The notes: generated by a model from the letters alone, not told the origin. A DNA stretch of 25,103 bases from Acidobacteriota bacterium (GCA_023429845.1 JAEZCY010000301.1:1-25103); one strand, 5' to 3'; counted from the first letter of the stretch, positions 8,297 to 15,868 are shown. Numbers and translations: made by a program.

Positions 8297-8824
8297 TCAG
8301 CCGCGGGAGCGGAGCGCGGCTTCGATCCGGGTCAGGCGGTTCTCGATGCCGTCCAGGCGGAGCAACAGCGCCTGGCGGAGATCCACCCCGTCCTTGTGCG
8401 AGACCTGCCGCGTGAGCCGACGGTTCTCGGCGTGCAGCACCTCGATGTCGTGGATCCGCTGGAGGACCACGTCGATCTGCCCCAGCGAGAAGGGCTTCGT
8501 GAGGTAGTCGTACGCCCCGAGGCGCACCGCCTGAATCGCGGAATCGAGCGAGGCGAACCCGGTGACGATCACCACGTACGTGCCTGGATGCGCGGCCCGT
8601 GCCGCCCGCAGGACGGCAAGGCCGTCAACGCCAGGCAGGTGCAAGTCCGTGATCACGAGGGAGAACCGCTCAGGGTCGCGCTCGATGGCCAGCAGGGCGG
8701 CGCGCCCGTCGGCCGCGCCCACCACGTCGTAGTTCCGCGCGCGGAAGTACTCGGTGAGTAGTTCCCGGATGTCCGCTTCGTCCTCGACGATCAGCACCGC
8801 CTGCCGTTCAAGCGTCTGGGCCAC
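8297..8824 (-). CDS. Single-domain response regulator with coiled-coil tail
   Basis: This 175-residue protein has a complete receiver domain at about 8-125: acidic pocket VEDE, phospho-acceptor D60 (VITDLHLPGVDG), T88 (VTGFAS) and K110 (YLTKPF). It has no DNA-binding or enzymatic domain. Residues about 125-175 form a charged, heptad-like helix (LHAENRRLTRQVSHKDGVDL) resembling the linker after the receiver in NtrC-type regulators. It may dimerise or act on a partner protein. GTG at 8824 has AGGAGG four bases upstream. It lies upstream of flgB in the same direction and is divergent from the sigma-54 activator, so a role in flagellar control is likely but inferred. Confidence 0.88.
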   Translation of the reverse strand: MAQTLERQAVLIVEDEADIRELLTEYFRARNYDVVGAADGRAALLAIERDPERFSLVITDLHLPGVDGLAVLRAARAAHPGTYVVIVTGFASLDSAIQAVRLGAYDYLTKPFSLGQIDVVLQRIHDIEVLHAENRRLTRQVSHKDGVDLRQALLLRLDGIENRLTRIEAALRSRG

Positions 8825-8938
8825 TCCGCCTCCTCGCGTCGTGCATCGTACTCCGAGCCCGACCGTTGCCCTGGATCGTGTGGCACGTCGGGCGCCTCGG
8901 CACCCGCGCCGGCATCACGGCCGGGCCTAAAGATGCAC

Positions 8939-8954
8939 TGTCGGAAGACCGACA
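8939..8954. repeat. Perfect inverted repeat in the divergent regulator promoter region
   Basis: TGTCGG-AAGA-CCGACA is a perfect 6+4+6 palindrome. It sits just upstream of the TTGACA box that probably drives the sigma-54 activator gene, and near the predicted start of the divergent minus-strand transcript. Position and symmetry suit an operator for a dimeric regulator; the protein that binds is unknown. Confidence 0.5.
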
Positions 8955-8955
8955 T

Positions 8956-8971
8956 TGCGTTTGACATGCCA
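8956..8971 (-). promoter_or_regulatory. Weak candidate sigma-54 promoter for the response regulator gene
   Basis: The minus strand reads TGGCATGTCAAACGCA. It has the GG-N10-GC spacing and a good -24 element, but its -12 element is ACGCA rather than TTGCA. The predicted start near 8945 would leave a leader of about 120 bases before the GTG at 8824. It overlaps the plus-strand TTGACA box, so the two promoters could exclude each other. Chance matches of this quality do occur in GC-rich DNA. Confidence 0.3.
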
Positions 8972-8990
8972 CACGGTTCACCACGATACT
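8961..8990 (+). promoter_or_regulatory. Candidate sigma-70 promoter of the sigma-54 activator gene
   Basis: A perfect TTGACA -35 box at 8961-8966 is followed, 18 bases on, by GATACT at 8985-8990 (four of six matches to TATAAT). Transcription would begin near 8997, about 70 bases before the GTG start of the activator. It is the clearest housekeeping-type promoter I found in the window. Confidence 0.55.
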
Positions 8991-9069
8991 GGGCCTCACA
9001 CCGGGTCGCCCTACCGACGTCCCAGCGGCCGTCCACCCCGGTTCCGCCTTATCCGGCGTGGAGGTGCTT

Positions 9070-10485
9070 GTGACTACTCGCCCACAGCCGTCCGTCCTTG
9101 TGGTCGAGGACGAAGCCGAGCTCCGGCAGACAATCGCGGAATCCCTGACCGAACAAGGCTTTGTGGTCGCGCAGAGTCCCGACGGCGCCGACGCGCTCGA
9201 GCGCCTGAAGGGGTTCGCGTACGACGCCATCGTCATCGACCTGCGCCTTCCCGACGCCGACGGACTGGAAGTGCTCGACGCGGCCGTCGCACGCTATCCC
9301 GACATCCTGCCAATCATGGTCACCGGGTTCGGCGGAGTCGCGGAAGCCGTGTCGGCGATGCGACGCGGCGCGATCGACTTCCTGATCAAGCCGTTTCAGC
9401 TCACACAGCTCGCCCGCATCCTGACCACGTCGTTCGAGCAGCGACGGCTGCGTGAAGAGAACGCGGAACTGCGCGCGCAGTTGCGCGATCGCTACCGCTT
9501 CGACAGCGTCATCGGGCACAGCGCCGGGATGCGCCACGTGTTCTCCACGCTGGAACTCGTCGCCCCGATGAACAGCACCGTGCTGATCCAGGGCGAAACC
9601 GGCACCGGCAAGGAACTCATCGCGCGCACGATCCACCACAACAGCCCGCGAGCCGACCAGCGGTTCGTCGGCTTCAATGCGGCCGCCATCCCGGAGCCGC
9701 TGGCCGAGGCGGAGCTGTTCGGCCATGCCAAGGGAGCGTTCACGGGCGCCGTCCAGGCGCGCGTCGGACGATTCGAACTCGCGCACCGCGGCACGCTGTT
9801 CATCGACGAAGTCGCGCTGATGACCATGCCGATGCAGGCCAAGTTGCTGCGGGCCCTGCAGGAGAAGGAGATCGAGCGCGTCGGCGAGAGCCGGTCGATC
9901 AAGTTCGACGCCCGTATCGTCGCCGCCACCAACCTCGACCTGAAGAAGATGGTCAAGGACGGCACGTTCCGCGAAGACCTCTACTACCGGCTCCACGTGA
10001 TTCCGATCACGTTGCCGCCGCTGCGCGACCGCAAGGAGGACATTCCCCTGCTCGCGCGGCACTTCGTGCAGAAGTCCTGCCGGAACAACAACCTGCCGGC
10101 GCGCACGCTGACTCAGGACGCCATGCGCGCGCTGATGAACTACAGCTGGCCTGGCAACATCCGCCAACTCGAGAACGCCATCGAGCACGCCGTGGCCATG
10201 ACGGGGCACGACACCGAGATCCAGGCGCGGGCGCTGCCCGAAGACGTCTCGCAGCCGACGTCGTCGCTCCTGCTGCCGACCGTCGCCATCCCCGACGAGG
10301 GGATCAACTTCACGCAGGTCGTGTCGCAGCTCGAGCGGGAACTGATCGTCCGCTGCCTCGAGAAGACGGGCGGCAACAAGCGGCAGGCGGCCCGCTTGCT
10401 GCAGCTGAGCCGCACCACGCTGATCGACAAGCTGAATCGGCTGAACGTCGCCGGCCCCGCCCACGACATCGAGGCCACGGCCTAG
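9070..10485 (+). CDS. Sigma-54-dependent response regulator, NtrC/FlrC class
   Basis: A 471-residue enhancer-binding protein that, once phosphorylated, would hydrolyse ATP to open sigma-54 promoters. The receiver domain (about 8-122) has D57 and K107. The AAA+ domain (about 145-375) has Walker A GETGTGKE at 175-182, the sigma-54-contacting GAFTGA loop at 222-227 and Walker B GTLFIDE at 241-247. The C-terminal Fis-type helix-turn-helix (GGNKRQAARLLQLSRTTLID) spans about 434-453. GTG at 9070 was chosen because GGAGGT lies four bases upstream; an in-frame GTG at 9058 would include that sequence in the coding region. It ends 10 bases from the convergent kinase gene. Its place beside flgB and a sigma-54-like site suggests the flagellar regulator FlrC/FleR, but a nitrogen or other NtrC role cannot be excluded from sequence alone. 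Confidence 0.92.
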   Translation: MTTRPQPSVLVVEDEAELRQTIAESLTEQGFVVAQSPDGADALERLKGFAYDAIVIDLRLPDADGLEVLDAAVARYPDILPIMVTGFGGVAEAVSAMRRGAIDFLIKPFQLTQLARILTTSFEQRRLREENAELRAQLRDRYRFDSVIGHSAGMRHVFSTLELVAPMNSTVLIQGETGTGKELIARTIHHNSPRADQRFVGFNAAAIPEPLAEAELFGHAKGAFTGAVQARVGRFELAHRGTLFIDEVALMTMPMQAKLLRALQEKEIERVGESRSIKFDARIVAATNLDLKKMVKDGTFREDLYYRLHVIPITLPPLRDRKEDIPLLARHFVQKSCRNNNLPARTLTQDAMRALMNYSWPGNIRQLENAIEHAVAMTGHDTEIQARALPEDVSQPTSSLLLPTVAIPDEGINFTQVVSQLERELIVRCLEKTGGNKRQAARLLQLSRTTLIDKLNRLNVAGPAHDIEATA

Positions 10486-10495
10486 TCGCTCGGCG

Positions 10496-11236
10496 CTACC
10501 TCGCCGGCACCTGCACCTCGACCATCGACGGCGCGACGAAGCGCAGCTGGCCCCCGGACGCCTGGGCCAGCACGCGGGCCGCCGTCAACCCCAGCCCCAC
10601 TGCCCCGTCCCGCGTCGTCATGTACGGGCGGAAGTACTCCTCCTCGCGCCGGATGTCGATCCCGGGGCCGTTGTCGGCCACGGTGACCACCACCATCCGC
10701 GAGTCGGCGCGCCCGTAGCTGAGACGGATCTCGGGATCCGGGCGCCCGGCCAGCGCCTGCTCCGCGTTGAGCAGCAGGTTCACGAGCATCTGCTCGAAAT
10801 GCTGCGAGTCCATCCGCACCGCGAGTGCGCCTTCTGACTGCGGCTCCACGTGCACGGTGATGCGAGCGCGTGTCAGATGGTAGCGGCGCAGGTTGAGGGT
10901 GCGCTCGATCGACCGTGGCACGTCGCATGTGCTGGAGGCGCCGTCGCGCCGCGCGTAGGTGAGGAGTTCACCCAGCAGACCCGAGCAGCGCACCGCCTGA
11001 CTGTGGATGCGCTGGAGCTTCTGCGCCACGTCGTCGGGCGTATCCGGTCGGGTGGCCATGATCTCGCCAAGGCCGCCGATGACCTGCAGGGCATTGTTGA
11101 TCTCGTGCGCCACGTTGGGCAGCACGAGTTCGAGCGTGATCAGCCGGTTGGCAAACACCAGGTCCCCCGCCGGCAGATCGCGCGCGGGGTTCCCGAGCGC
11201 CGCCGGCGTCACGGACAGCGGTTCGGATGGGGACAC
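10496..11236 (-). CDS. Short cytoplasmic histidine kinase, likely partner of the sigma-54 activator
   Basis: A 246-residue kinase with almost no sensory region. The H box NVAHEINNALQVIGG places the phospho-accepting histidine at residue 44. The ATPase domain has the N box (LVNLLLNAEQAL, N157), the G1 box VADNGPGID and the G2 box VGLGLTAARVL. There is no membrane segment and no PAS domain, so its input must come through a partner. GTG at 11236 is preferred because AAGGA precedes it by six bases; a longer frame upstream runs into the cheY promoter region and reads as non-native sequence. It lies tail-to-tail with the NtrC-class gene and is divergent from cheY, which suggests an NtrB/FlrB-like role; the pairing is inferred from position. 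Confidence 0.87.
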   Translation of the reverse strand: MSPSEPLSVTPAALGNPARDLPAGDLVFANRLITLELVLPNVAHEINNALQVIGGLGEIMATRPDTPDDVAQKLQRIHSQAVRCSGLLGELLTYARRDGASSTCDVPRSIERTLNLRRYHLTRARITVHVEPQSEGALAVRMDSQHFEQMLVNLLLNAEQALAGRPDPEIRLSYGRADSRMVVVTVADNGPGIDIRREEEYFRPYMTTRDGAVGLGLTAARVLAQASGGQLRFVAPSMVEVQVPAR

Positions 11237-11289
11237 GTCAGTCCTTCTGGGCCCGCGTACCTCAAGCTGCGGCGGGCGCCGCCGATTAG

Positions 11290-11328
11290 CCCCGTGAGGC
11301 GACGGGGTCGGGCACGTCGCCCGGCGAC
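11290..11328. repeat. Two inverted repeats in the cheY/kinase divergent region
   Basis: The 115-base gap between the divergent kinase gene and cheY holds two palindromes. CCCCGT-GAGGCG-ACGGGG is at 11290-11307, and GTCGCC-C-GGCGAC is at 11316-11328. Either could be an operator or a small RNA hairpin in a leader. No convincing -35/-10 pair or sigma-54 element is visible here. Confidence 0.35.
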
Positions 11329-11351
11329 CAAGTCTAGCAAGCCGGAGGAGT

Positions 11352-11717
11352 ATGCGCTTTCTCGTGGTGGACGATTCGTCGACGATGCGCCGAATCATCA
11401 TCAACACGCTCAACAAGCTGGGGTATCAGGACGTGGTGGAGGCGGGCAACGGACGCGAGGGCATCGACCGCGTCACCGAGGGGGCCGTGGACCTCGTGAT
11501 CACCGACTGGAACATGCCGGAGATGAACGGCATCGAGTTCATCCGTTCCCTGCGCGCGATGGACGGCAAGCAGCAACTCCCGGTGCTGATGGTCACCACG
11601 AACGCCGCCAAGGACGACATCGTCGAGGCGTTGCGCGCCGGCGTGAACAACTACGTCGTCAAGCCTTTCACGCCCGACACCATCAAGGAGAAGATCGACG
11701 CGGTACTGGCCCGCTGA
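11352..11717 (+). CDS. cheY: Chemotaxis response regulator CheY
   Basis: CheY carries the chemotaxis signal from CheA to the FliM/FliN switch. The 121-residue single receiver domain is the normal length. It has acidic residues VVDDSS at 5-10, phospho-acceptor D52 (ITDWNMPEMNG, a CheY-like loop), T82 (VTTNAAKDD) and K104 (VVKPFT). GGAGGAG lies one base before the ATG. It heads a three-gene operon with a CheX-like phosphatase 21 bases downstream and an HDOD protein. No cheA, cheW or receptor gene is in the window, so its kinase lies elsewhere. The DWNMPEMNG motif and neighbours favour CheY over a generic receiver. Confidence 0.92.
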   Translation: MRFLVVDDSSTMRRIIINTLNKLGYQDVVEAGNGREGIDRVTEGAVDLVITDWNMPEMNGIEFIRSLRAMDGKQQLPVLMVTTNAAKDDIVEALRAGVNNYVVKPFTPDTIKEKIDAVLAR

Positions 11718-11738
11718 GATCGGAGGAGACGCTGCTGC

Positions 11739-12251
11739 ATGTCACCAGTCGCTTGTGTGGACGAGCCGCCGACATACTCGATGATCGAGATACTCAAGGC
11801 GAGCCTGCTGGACGTCTTCGGCACGATGATGGGCATGACCCTTGAAGAGAAGCTGCCCCTCGACGGAGACGCCCTGCGCCCGCAGAGCAACGTCGTGGGC
11901 CAGATCGGCTTTGGCGGGTCGCGGTCCGGTCTGGTGGTGTTCTACGCCACGTTCGCCGGCGCCGGCGCGATCACGCGTGCGCTGCTCTGCATGGGCGAGG
12001 ACGACGCGCCGTCGCGGCCGGAGATCGCCGACGCCATCGGCGAGATCACCAACATGATTGCCGGTTCGTTCCGGACGCGCATGGCCACCGAGGGCGACGC
12101 CTGGGCCATCTCGATCCCGACCGTCACGATGGGATCGGACTTCTACATGACGCCGCTCGCCGACGGGCGCCGCACGCTGCTGCCGTTCCGCATGGGTGAT
12201 CACGAAGTGTGCGTCGAACTGGTCGTCGGCACGACGGTGGCGCGCGCATGA
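11739..12251 (+). CDS. cheX: CheX-like chemotaxis phosphatase
   Basis: CheX/CheC-family proteins dephosphorylate CheY-P and so end the chemotaxis signal. The 170-residue protein carries the family active-site helix: ADAIGEITNMIAGSFRTRM contains the ExxN pair (E102, N105) that positions the attacking water. Flanking strands (QIGFGGSRSGLVVFYATF and a C-terminal VCVELVVG) fit the fold. There is one active-site helix, as in CheX, rather than the two of CheC. The ATG at 11739 has GGAGGAG about ten bases upstream; a second ATG at 11781 is possible because the first 14 residues look unstructured. It follows cheY and overlaps the next gene by ATGA, which supports CheY as substrate. Confidence 0.85.
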   Translation: MSPVACVDEPPTYSMIEILKASLLDVFGTMMGMTLEEKLPLDGDALRPQSNVVGQIGFGGSRSGLVVFYATFAGAGAITRALLCMGEDDAPSRPEIADAIGEITNMIAGSFRTRMATEGDAWAISIPTVTMGSDFYMTPLADGRRTLLPFRMGDHEVCVELVVGTTVARA

Positions 12252-13111
12252 GCCTCCCCGCTGGAGCAGAAGCGTCGAGCGCCGCACTCCTGCTGCGCAG
12301 CAGCGAGCACCCGTGGCTGCGGACCGAGGACCTCTCCGTGCCGATGCTGCCTGACCAGGCGCAGCGCGTGCTGCAGATGGTCGGCGACCCGGAGGTCACC
12401 ATCGCGACGCTCGCCTCTGTGGTGAGCAAGGATCCCGTACTGGCCACACGGGTGCTCGGCATGGCGAACTCCGCGCTCTATGGCGCGATGTCGCCCCTGC
12501 GCTCGGTGGCCGACGCGGTCGTGCGGCTCGGCACGCGCACGGTGCGCAACGTGGTGGTCACCGTGTCGATGCAGTCGCAGTTCAAGTCGCCGGAGGTCTA
12601 CGGCCACGAGGGCGCGCGCTTCATGGAGCACGCGGTCGGGACCGCGTATGTATCGCACCTGGTGGCCGACAAGCTCCGCGCCGACGTCGAAGAGGCGTTC
12701 CTCTGCGGGCTGCTGCACGACATCGGCAAGCTGGTCATCCTCAAGACCGCGCACCAGTATCAACAGAAGCACGGCGCGACGATCCGGTCCGACGAACTGC
12801 GTGCGGCCCTGGCGCAGCACCACGCCGTCTGCGGCGCCCTCGCACTGGGGTTCTGGAACGTGCCGGAGGACGTGCGCGAGGTCGTGCAGTTCCACCACGC
12901 GTTCGAAGAGGCCAGCGATCCGCAGGCCGCGGCGATCTGCTATGCCGCGAACCTGCTGAGCCACCGTTATGGCTTCGGGTGCCAGCCGGAGGGCGACAGC
13001 GTGCTGGAGGACGCGGTGTTCCCGTACCTGGATCTGGACGCCGCGTGGATCGCCCACGTGGACGTGCGCGCGCCGGGGCTGTTCAACGCGGCGCGGCAGG
13101 CCCTCGGCTAG
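12248..13111 (+). CDS. HDOD domain signalling protein
   Basis: A 287-residue protein made almost entirely of one HDOD domain. VPMLPDQAQRVLQMVGDPEV opens the domain, LASVVSKDPVLATRVLGMAN is the typical helix pair, and SPLRSVADAVVRLGTRTVRN follows. It keeps LLHDIGK at 155-161, so the HD residues H157 and D158 are present, although many HDOD proteins are not active phosphohydrolases. The family appears in chemotaxis, motility and second-messenger signalling; the reaction, if any, is unknown. The ATG at 12248 overlaps the cheX stop (ATGA), so the two are probably translated together. Its last 29 bases overlap the end of the convergent hybrid kinase gene. Confidence 0.9.
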   Translation: MSLPAGAEASSAALLLRSSEHPWLRTEDLSVPMLPDQAQRVLQMVGDPEVTIATLASVVSKDPVLATRVLGMANSALYGAMSPLRSVADAVVRLGTRTVRNVVVTVSMQSQFKSPEVYGHEGARFMEHAVGTAYVSHLVADKLRADVEEAFLCGLLHDIGKLVILKTAHQYQQKHGATIRSDELRAALAQHHAVCGALALGFWNVPEDVREVVQFHHAFEEASDPQAAAICYAANLLSHRYGFGCQPEGDSVLEDAVFPYLDLDAAWIAHVDVRAPGLFNAARQALG

Positions 13112-14804
13112 CGCGCCGCTCGGCGAGGACCTCGCGCACCTTGCCGAGCAGGTCCTCGAGCGTGAAGGGCTTCTGAAGGAAGCTCGCGCCATCCTCCAGC
13201 ATCCGGCGGTCGCCGATCGCTTCGTCGGCGTAGCCCGACACGAAGATCACCTTGAGGTCGGGCCGGGCGTGCAACAGGCGCTTGGCCAGCGCCGGTCCGC
13301 CCATGGTCGGCATGACGACGTCGGCAATCAACAGATCGATCTGTGCGAGCCCCTCGGCCACGTGCAGCGCCTGGTGTCCGTCTTCGGCGGTGTGGACGAT
13401 GTAGCCGTGGCCGCTCAGCCACTCGTGTATCAGTTCGCGGACGCCGTCCTCGTCCTCGACAAGGAGGAGCGTCGCGGATGGTGGCGGCGTCGCCTCGACC
13501 GTCACCGCCGGCGCCTGGCTCCGCGTCGATTCATCGTCGGCGAACTCGAGCGGCAGTGGCACCTCGTCGGCGCGCGGCAGGTAGATGCGGACGCGCGTCC
13601 CTGCGCCCAGTTCGCTGTCCACCCAGATGTAGCCGCCGCTCTGCTTGACGATGCCGTAGACCATCGACAGCCCGAGCCCGGTGCCCTGCCCCGGCGCCTT
13701 CGTCGTGAAGAACGGCTCGAACGCGCGCGCCTTGGTTTCGGCGTTCATGCCGGTGCCCGTGTCGGTCACCGCCAGCAATACGTAAGGCCCCGCAACCACG
13801 ACGAACGGCTCACCGTCGTCGGAGCGCGTGAGCTCGACGTTCGCGGTTTCGATGGTGAGGAGCCCGCCGTCGCGCATGGCGTCACGCGCGTTCACCGCGA
13901 GGTTCATGAGCACCTGCTCGAGTTGGGCCGCGTCGGCCTTGATGGGCCAGAGGCCCTCGGACAGGTACGTCCGCAGCTCGATGTCCTCGCCGATGAGACG
14001 TGTCAGCAGCTGCTCGACGTGGAGCACCACCTTGTTGACGTCGACGAGCGACGGCTGCAACACCTGCTGCCGGCTGAACGCGAGCAACTGCCGGGTGAGC
14101 GCGGCGGCGCGGTCACCCGCCTTCTTGATCTCGACCGCGTTGCGGCGCAGCGGGTCGTCCTCGCGCAACTGTCGCAGCAGAATCTCCGTGTAGCCGCCGA
14201 TGGCCTGCACGAGGTTGTTGAAGTCGTGCGCGATGCCGCCCGCGAGCCGGCCGATCGCCTCCATCTTCTGCACGCTCTGCAACCGGATCTGGCTCTGGAG
14301 CAGGCCCTCCTCGGTGGACTGCCGGATGATGGCCGTGGCGAGGATGTTGCCGATGGCCTGCAGGAATGTCAGGTGTTCGGTACTCGGCAGGCGGTCCTTG
14401 ATGTTGAACACCGCCGCCACGCCGAGCGGGTGACCGATGCCATCGAGGCGCACACAGGCCATCGACTCCACCCCGTGCTCGCGCAGCACCGCCGGCAATC
14501 CGAACTCCGGGTGCGACGGCAGCGCGTCGACGACGCGCGTCGGCTGCTGGAGGATGAAGCGGCCGAACGAACCCTGGCCGGTACTGAGCGAAACGCGCCC
14601 GATCACGCCGGGGCGCCAGCCGCCTCCCGCACGCATCAACAGTGCGTCCCCCCCAGGCGACCGTTCGAAGAACACCGCATGGCCACTCTGGGTGACCTCG
14701 CGCGCGAGGCGCATGCCGGAGTCGAGCAACTCGCCCACTGGCGTGGACGACAGCGCGCGCGCCCCGAGATCGGCGACCGTCTGGAGGGCGCGCACCGGGT
14801 TCAC
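13083..14804 (-). CDS. GAF hybrid histidine kinase with C-terminal receiver
   Basis: A 573-residue soluble hybrid kinase. A GAF-like sensor domain spans about 10-165. A HisKA domain has H193 in GIAHDFNNLVQAIGGYTEIL. The ATPase domain carries NLAVNARDAM, VTDTGTGM, the F box FEPFFTTK and GQGTGLGLSMVYGIV. A receiver at about 445-570 has phospho-acceptor D495 (IADVVMPTMGG) and K545 (LQKPFT). There is no membrane helix. The HDFNN type of H box with a trailing receiver is common in GC-rich environmental bacteria. The start is GTG at 14804, just after the TPR gene stop; the Shine-Dalgarno is weak (AAGG about 12 bases up). The signal sensed and the output protein are not evident. Confidence 0.9.
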   Translation of the reverse strand: MNPVRALQTVADLGARALSSTPVGELLDSGMRLAREVTQSGHAVFFERSPGGDALLMRAGGGWRPGVIGRVSLSTGQGSFGRFILQQPTRVVDALPSHPEFGLPAVLREHGVESMACVRLDGIGHPLGVAAVFNIKDRLPSTEHLTFLQAIGNILATAIIRQSTEEGLLQSQIRLQSVQKMEAIGRLAGGIAHDFNNLVQAIGGYTEILLRQLREDDPLRRNAVEIKKAGDRAAALTRQLLAFSRQQVLQPSLVDVNKVVLHVEQLLTRLIGEDIELRTYLSEGLWPIKADAAQLEQVLMNLAVNARDAMRDGGLLTIETANVELTRSDDGEPFVVVAGPYVLLAVTDTGTGMNAETKARAFEPFFTTKAPGQGTGLGLSMVYGIVKQSGGYIWVDSELGAGTRVRIYLPRADEVPLPLEFADDESTRSQAPAVTVEATPPPSATLLLVEDEDGVRELIHEWLSGHGYIVHTAEDGHQALHVAEGLAQIDLLIADVVMPTMGGPALAKRLLHARPDLKVIFVSGYADEAIGDRRMLEDGASFLQKPFTLEDLLGKVREVLAERRASRGPAAPR

Positions 14805-14809
14805 GAGCG

Positions 14810-15565
14810 TCAGGACGCCTTGGATGTGGCGTGCAGGGCTTCGACGCGCTCGCGCGCGTCGGCAACATAGGGGCTCTGGGGGAACTCGTCGATCACGCGC
14901 TGCAGCGTCTGCGTCGCTTCGGCGGTGCGCCCTGCCTGGTGATACGCATCGGCAAGCTGCACCAGCACGGCGTCGAGCGGCAACGGGCCGTCGCGCCGCT
15001 GCGACAGTTCCAGCAGCGTCTGGATGGCCGGGTCGTACTGCTTCTGCCGCACCTGCATACTGGCAAGCCCGAGCGAGGCCATCCGTCCGAGCAGCGACGA
15101 GGCGCCGGCATCATCCTTGACCCGCTGGTACGCGTTGGCCGCCTCTTGCGGACGGTTGGACTCGGCATACAGCGAGGCGGCGTAATAGCGCGCGCGCACA
15201 CCGGCGTCCGTGCTGCCGTACTCGTCGGCCGTGGCGAGCATCTGCGTCAGCGCCGCCTCGGCCCGGGCAGCCTCGGTCGGGTAGGTACCCTCGCCTGCGG
15301 GTGCGGGCTCGGGCGCCGTGCCCGCGGCGGGAGCAGGCGCGATCGGCGCGCTGAGGACCTCCACGGCCCTGGCCAGTTCCGCCTGCGCGCGCTCCTCGGC
15401 CCGCGCCTTGAACGCGCGATACCCGAAGGCCGTCACCACGAGGAGCAGGACGGCCACGGCGGCAAGACCGAGAGTGCGTCCGTGCCGGGAGACAAAGGTC
15501 GAGGCGACGACAAGGGCGTCGGCGGCTTCGTTGTGCTTGAGGTATTCGCGTTCGGCTTTGTTCAT
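14810..15565 (-). CDS. Membrane-anchored TPR protein (YfgM/TPR_21-like)
   Basis: The 251-residue protein has a short cytoplasmic N-terminus (MNKAEREYLKHNEAADALVV), one membrane helix at about 31-49 and a periplasmic part. That part begins with an Ala/Pro-rich stretch and continues with tetratricopeptide-like helical pairs (RARYYAASLYAESNRPQEAA, LADAYHQAGRTAEATQTLQR). The layout matches the YfgM/TPR_21 family, which in E. coli is linked to the Sec translocon and periplasmic chaperones, but I cannot confirm that role here. ATG at 15565. The hybrid kinase gene begins just after its stop, so the two may be co-transcribed. A generic TPR scaffold is the alternative reading. Confidence 0.78.
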   Translation of the reverse strand: MNKAEREYLKHNEAADALVVASTFVSRHGRTLGLAAVAVLLLVVTAFGYRAFKARAEERAQAELARAVEVLSAPIAPAPAAGTAPEPAPAGEGTYPTEAARAEAALTQMLATADEYGSTDAGVRARYYAASLYAESNRPQEAANAYQRVKDDAGASSLLGRMASLGLASMQVRQKQYDPAIQTLLELSQRRDGPLPLDAVLVQLADAYHQAGRTAEATQTLQRVIDEFPQSPYVADARERVEALHATSKAS

Positions 15566-15693
15566 GGTCTGGTCCGGCTCGCCGGTCGTCCCGCATCGTG
15601 AGCCAGATGTGTCAGCGTCGAACCAGGAAATACGACCTTCGCGCGGCTCGCCAACCGCAGCGCACGCGCCAATTGGCCAGCGTGAGCGAAGGT

Positions 15694-15770
15694 TGGTGAG
15701 CGTGCCCGGAGTCGAACCGGGGACCTGCCGCTTAGGAGGCGGCCGCTCTATCCATCTGAGCTACACGCTC
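15694..15770 (-). tRNA. tRNA-Arg (anticodon CCT)
   Basis: The minus strand folds into a full cloverleaf. The acceptor stem is GAGCGTG/CACGCTC, the D arm GCTC...GAGC, the anticodon stem GCCGC/GCGGC with loop CTCCTAA (anticodon CCT, reading AGG), and the T arm CCCGG-TTCGACT-CCGGG. Discriminator A and an encoded CCA end the gene at 15694. All stems are fully paired. Confidence 0.97.
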
Positions 15771-15868
15771 ACACGCCCGGCGCTCCGCCACCCCACATTG
15801 GGGGTCGCCTCCCGCCGAGCCATCCGCCATGATGCACTGCTCTGCGGTGCCGGAGCAAGACGTGGTCG

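Noticed and set aside
9049..10464. Minus-strand open frame of 471 codons opposite the sigma-54 activator
   Set aside because: The plus-strand gene has intact Walker, GAFTGA and Fis motifs. The antisense frame is open only because of third-position GC bias.
12200..13192. Long minus-strand open frame (330 codons) opposite the HDOD gene
   Set aside because: It is antisense to a protein with clear HDOD motifs, is rich in His/Arg/Val as expected of a GC-rich shadow frame, and has no recognisable domain.
12969..14870. Plus-strand open frame of 633 codons across the HDOD and GAF kinase genes
   Set aside because: It is out of frame with HDOD and antisense to conserved kinase and receiver motifs. 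Its Arg/His/Asp composition is typical of a shadow.
15790..15805. ACCCC-ACATTG-GGGGT stem near the end of apt
   Set aside because: Only five base pairs and no T tract, so it is too weak to call a terminator.
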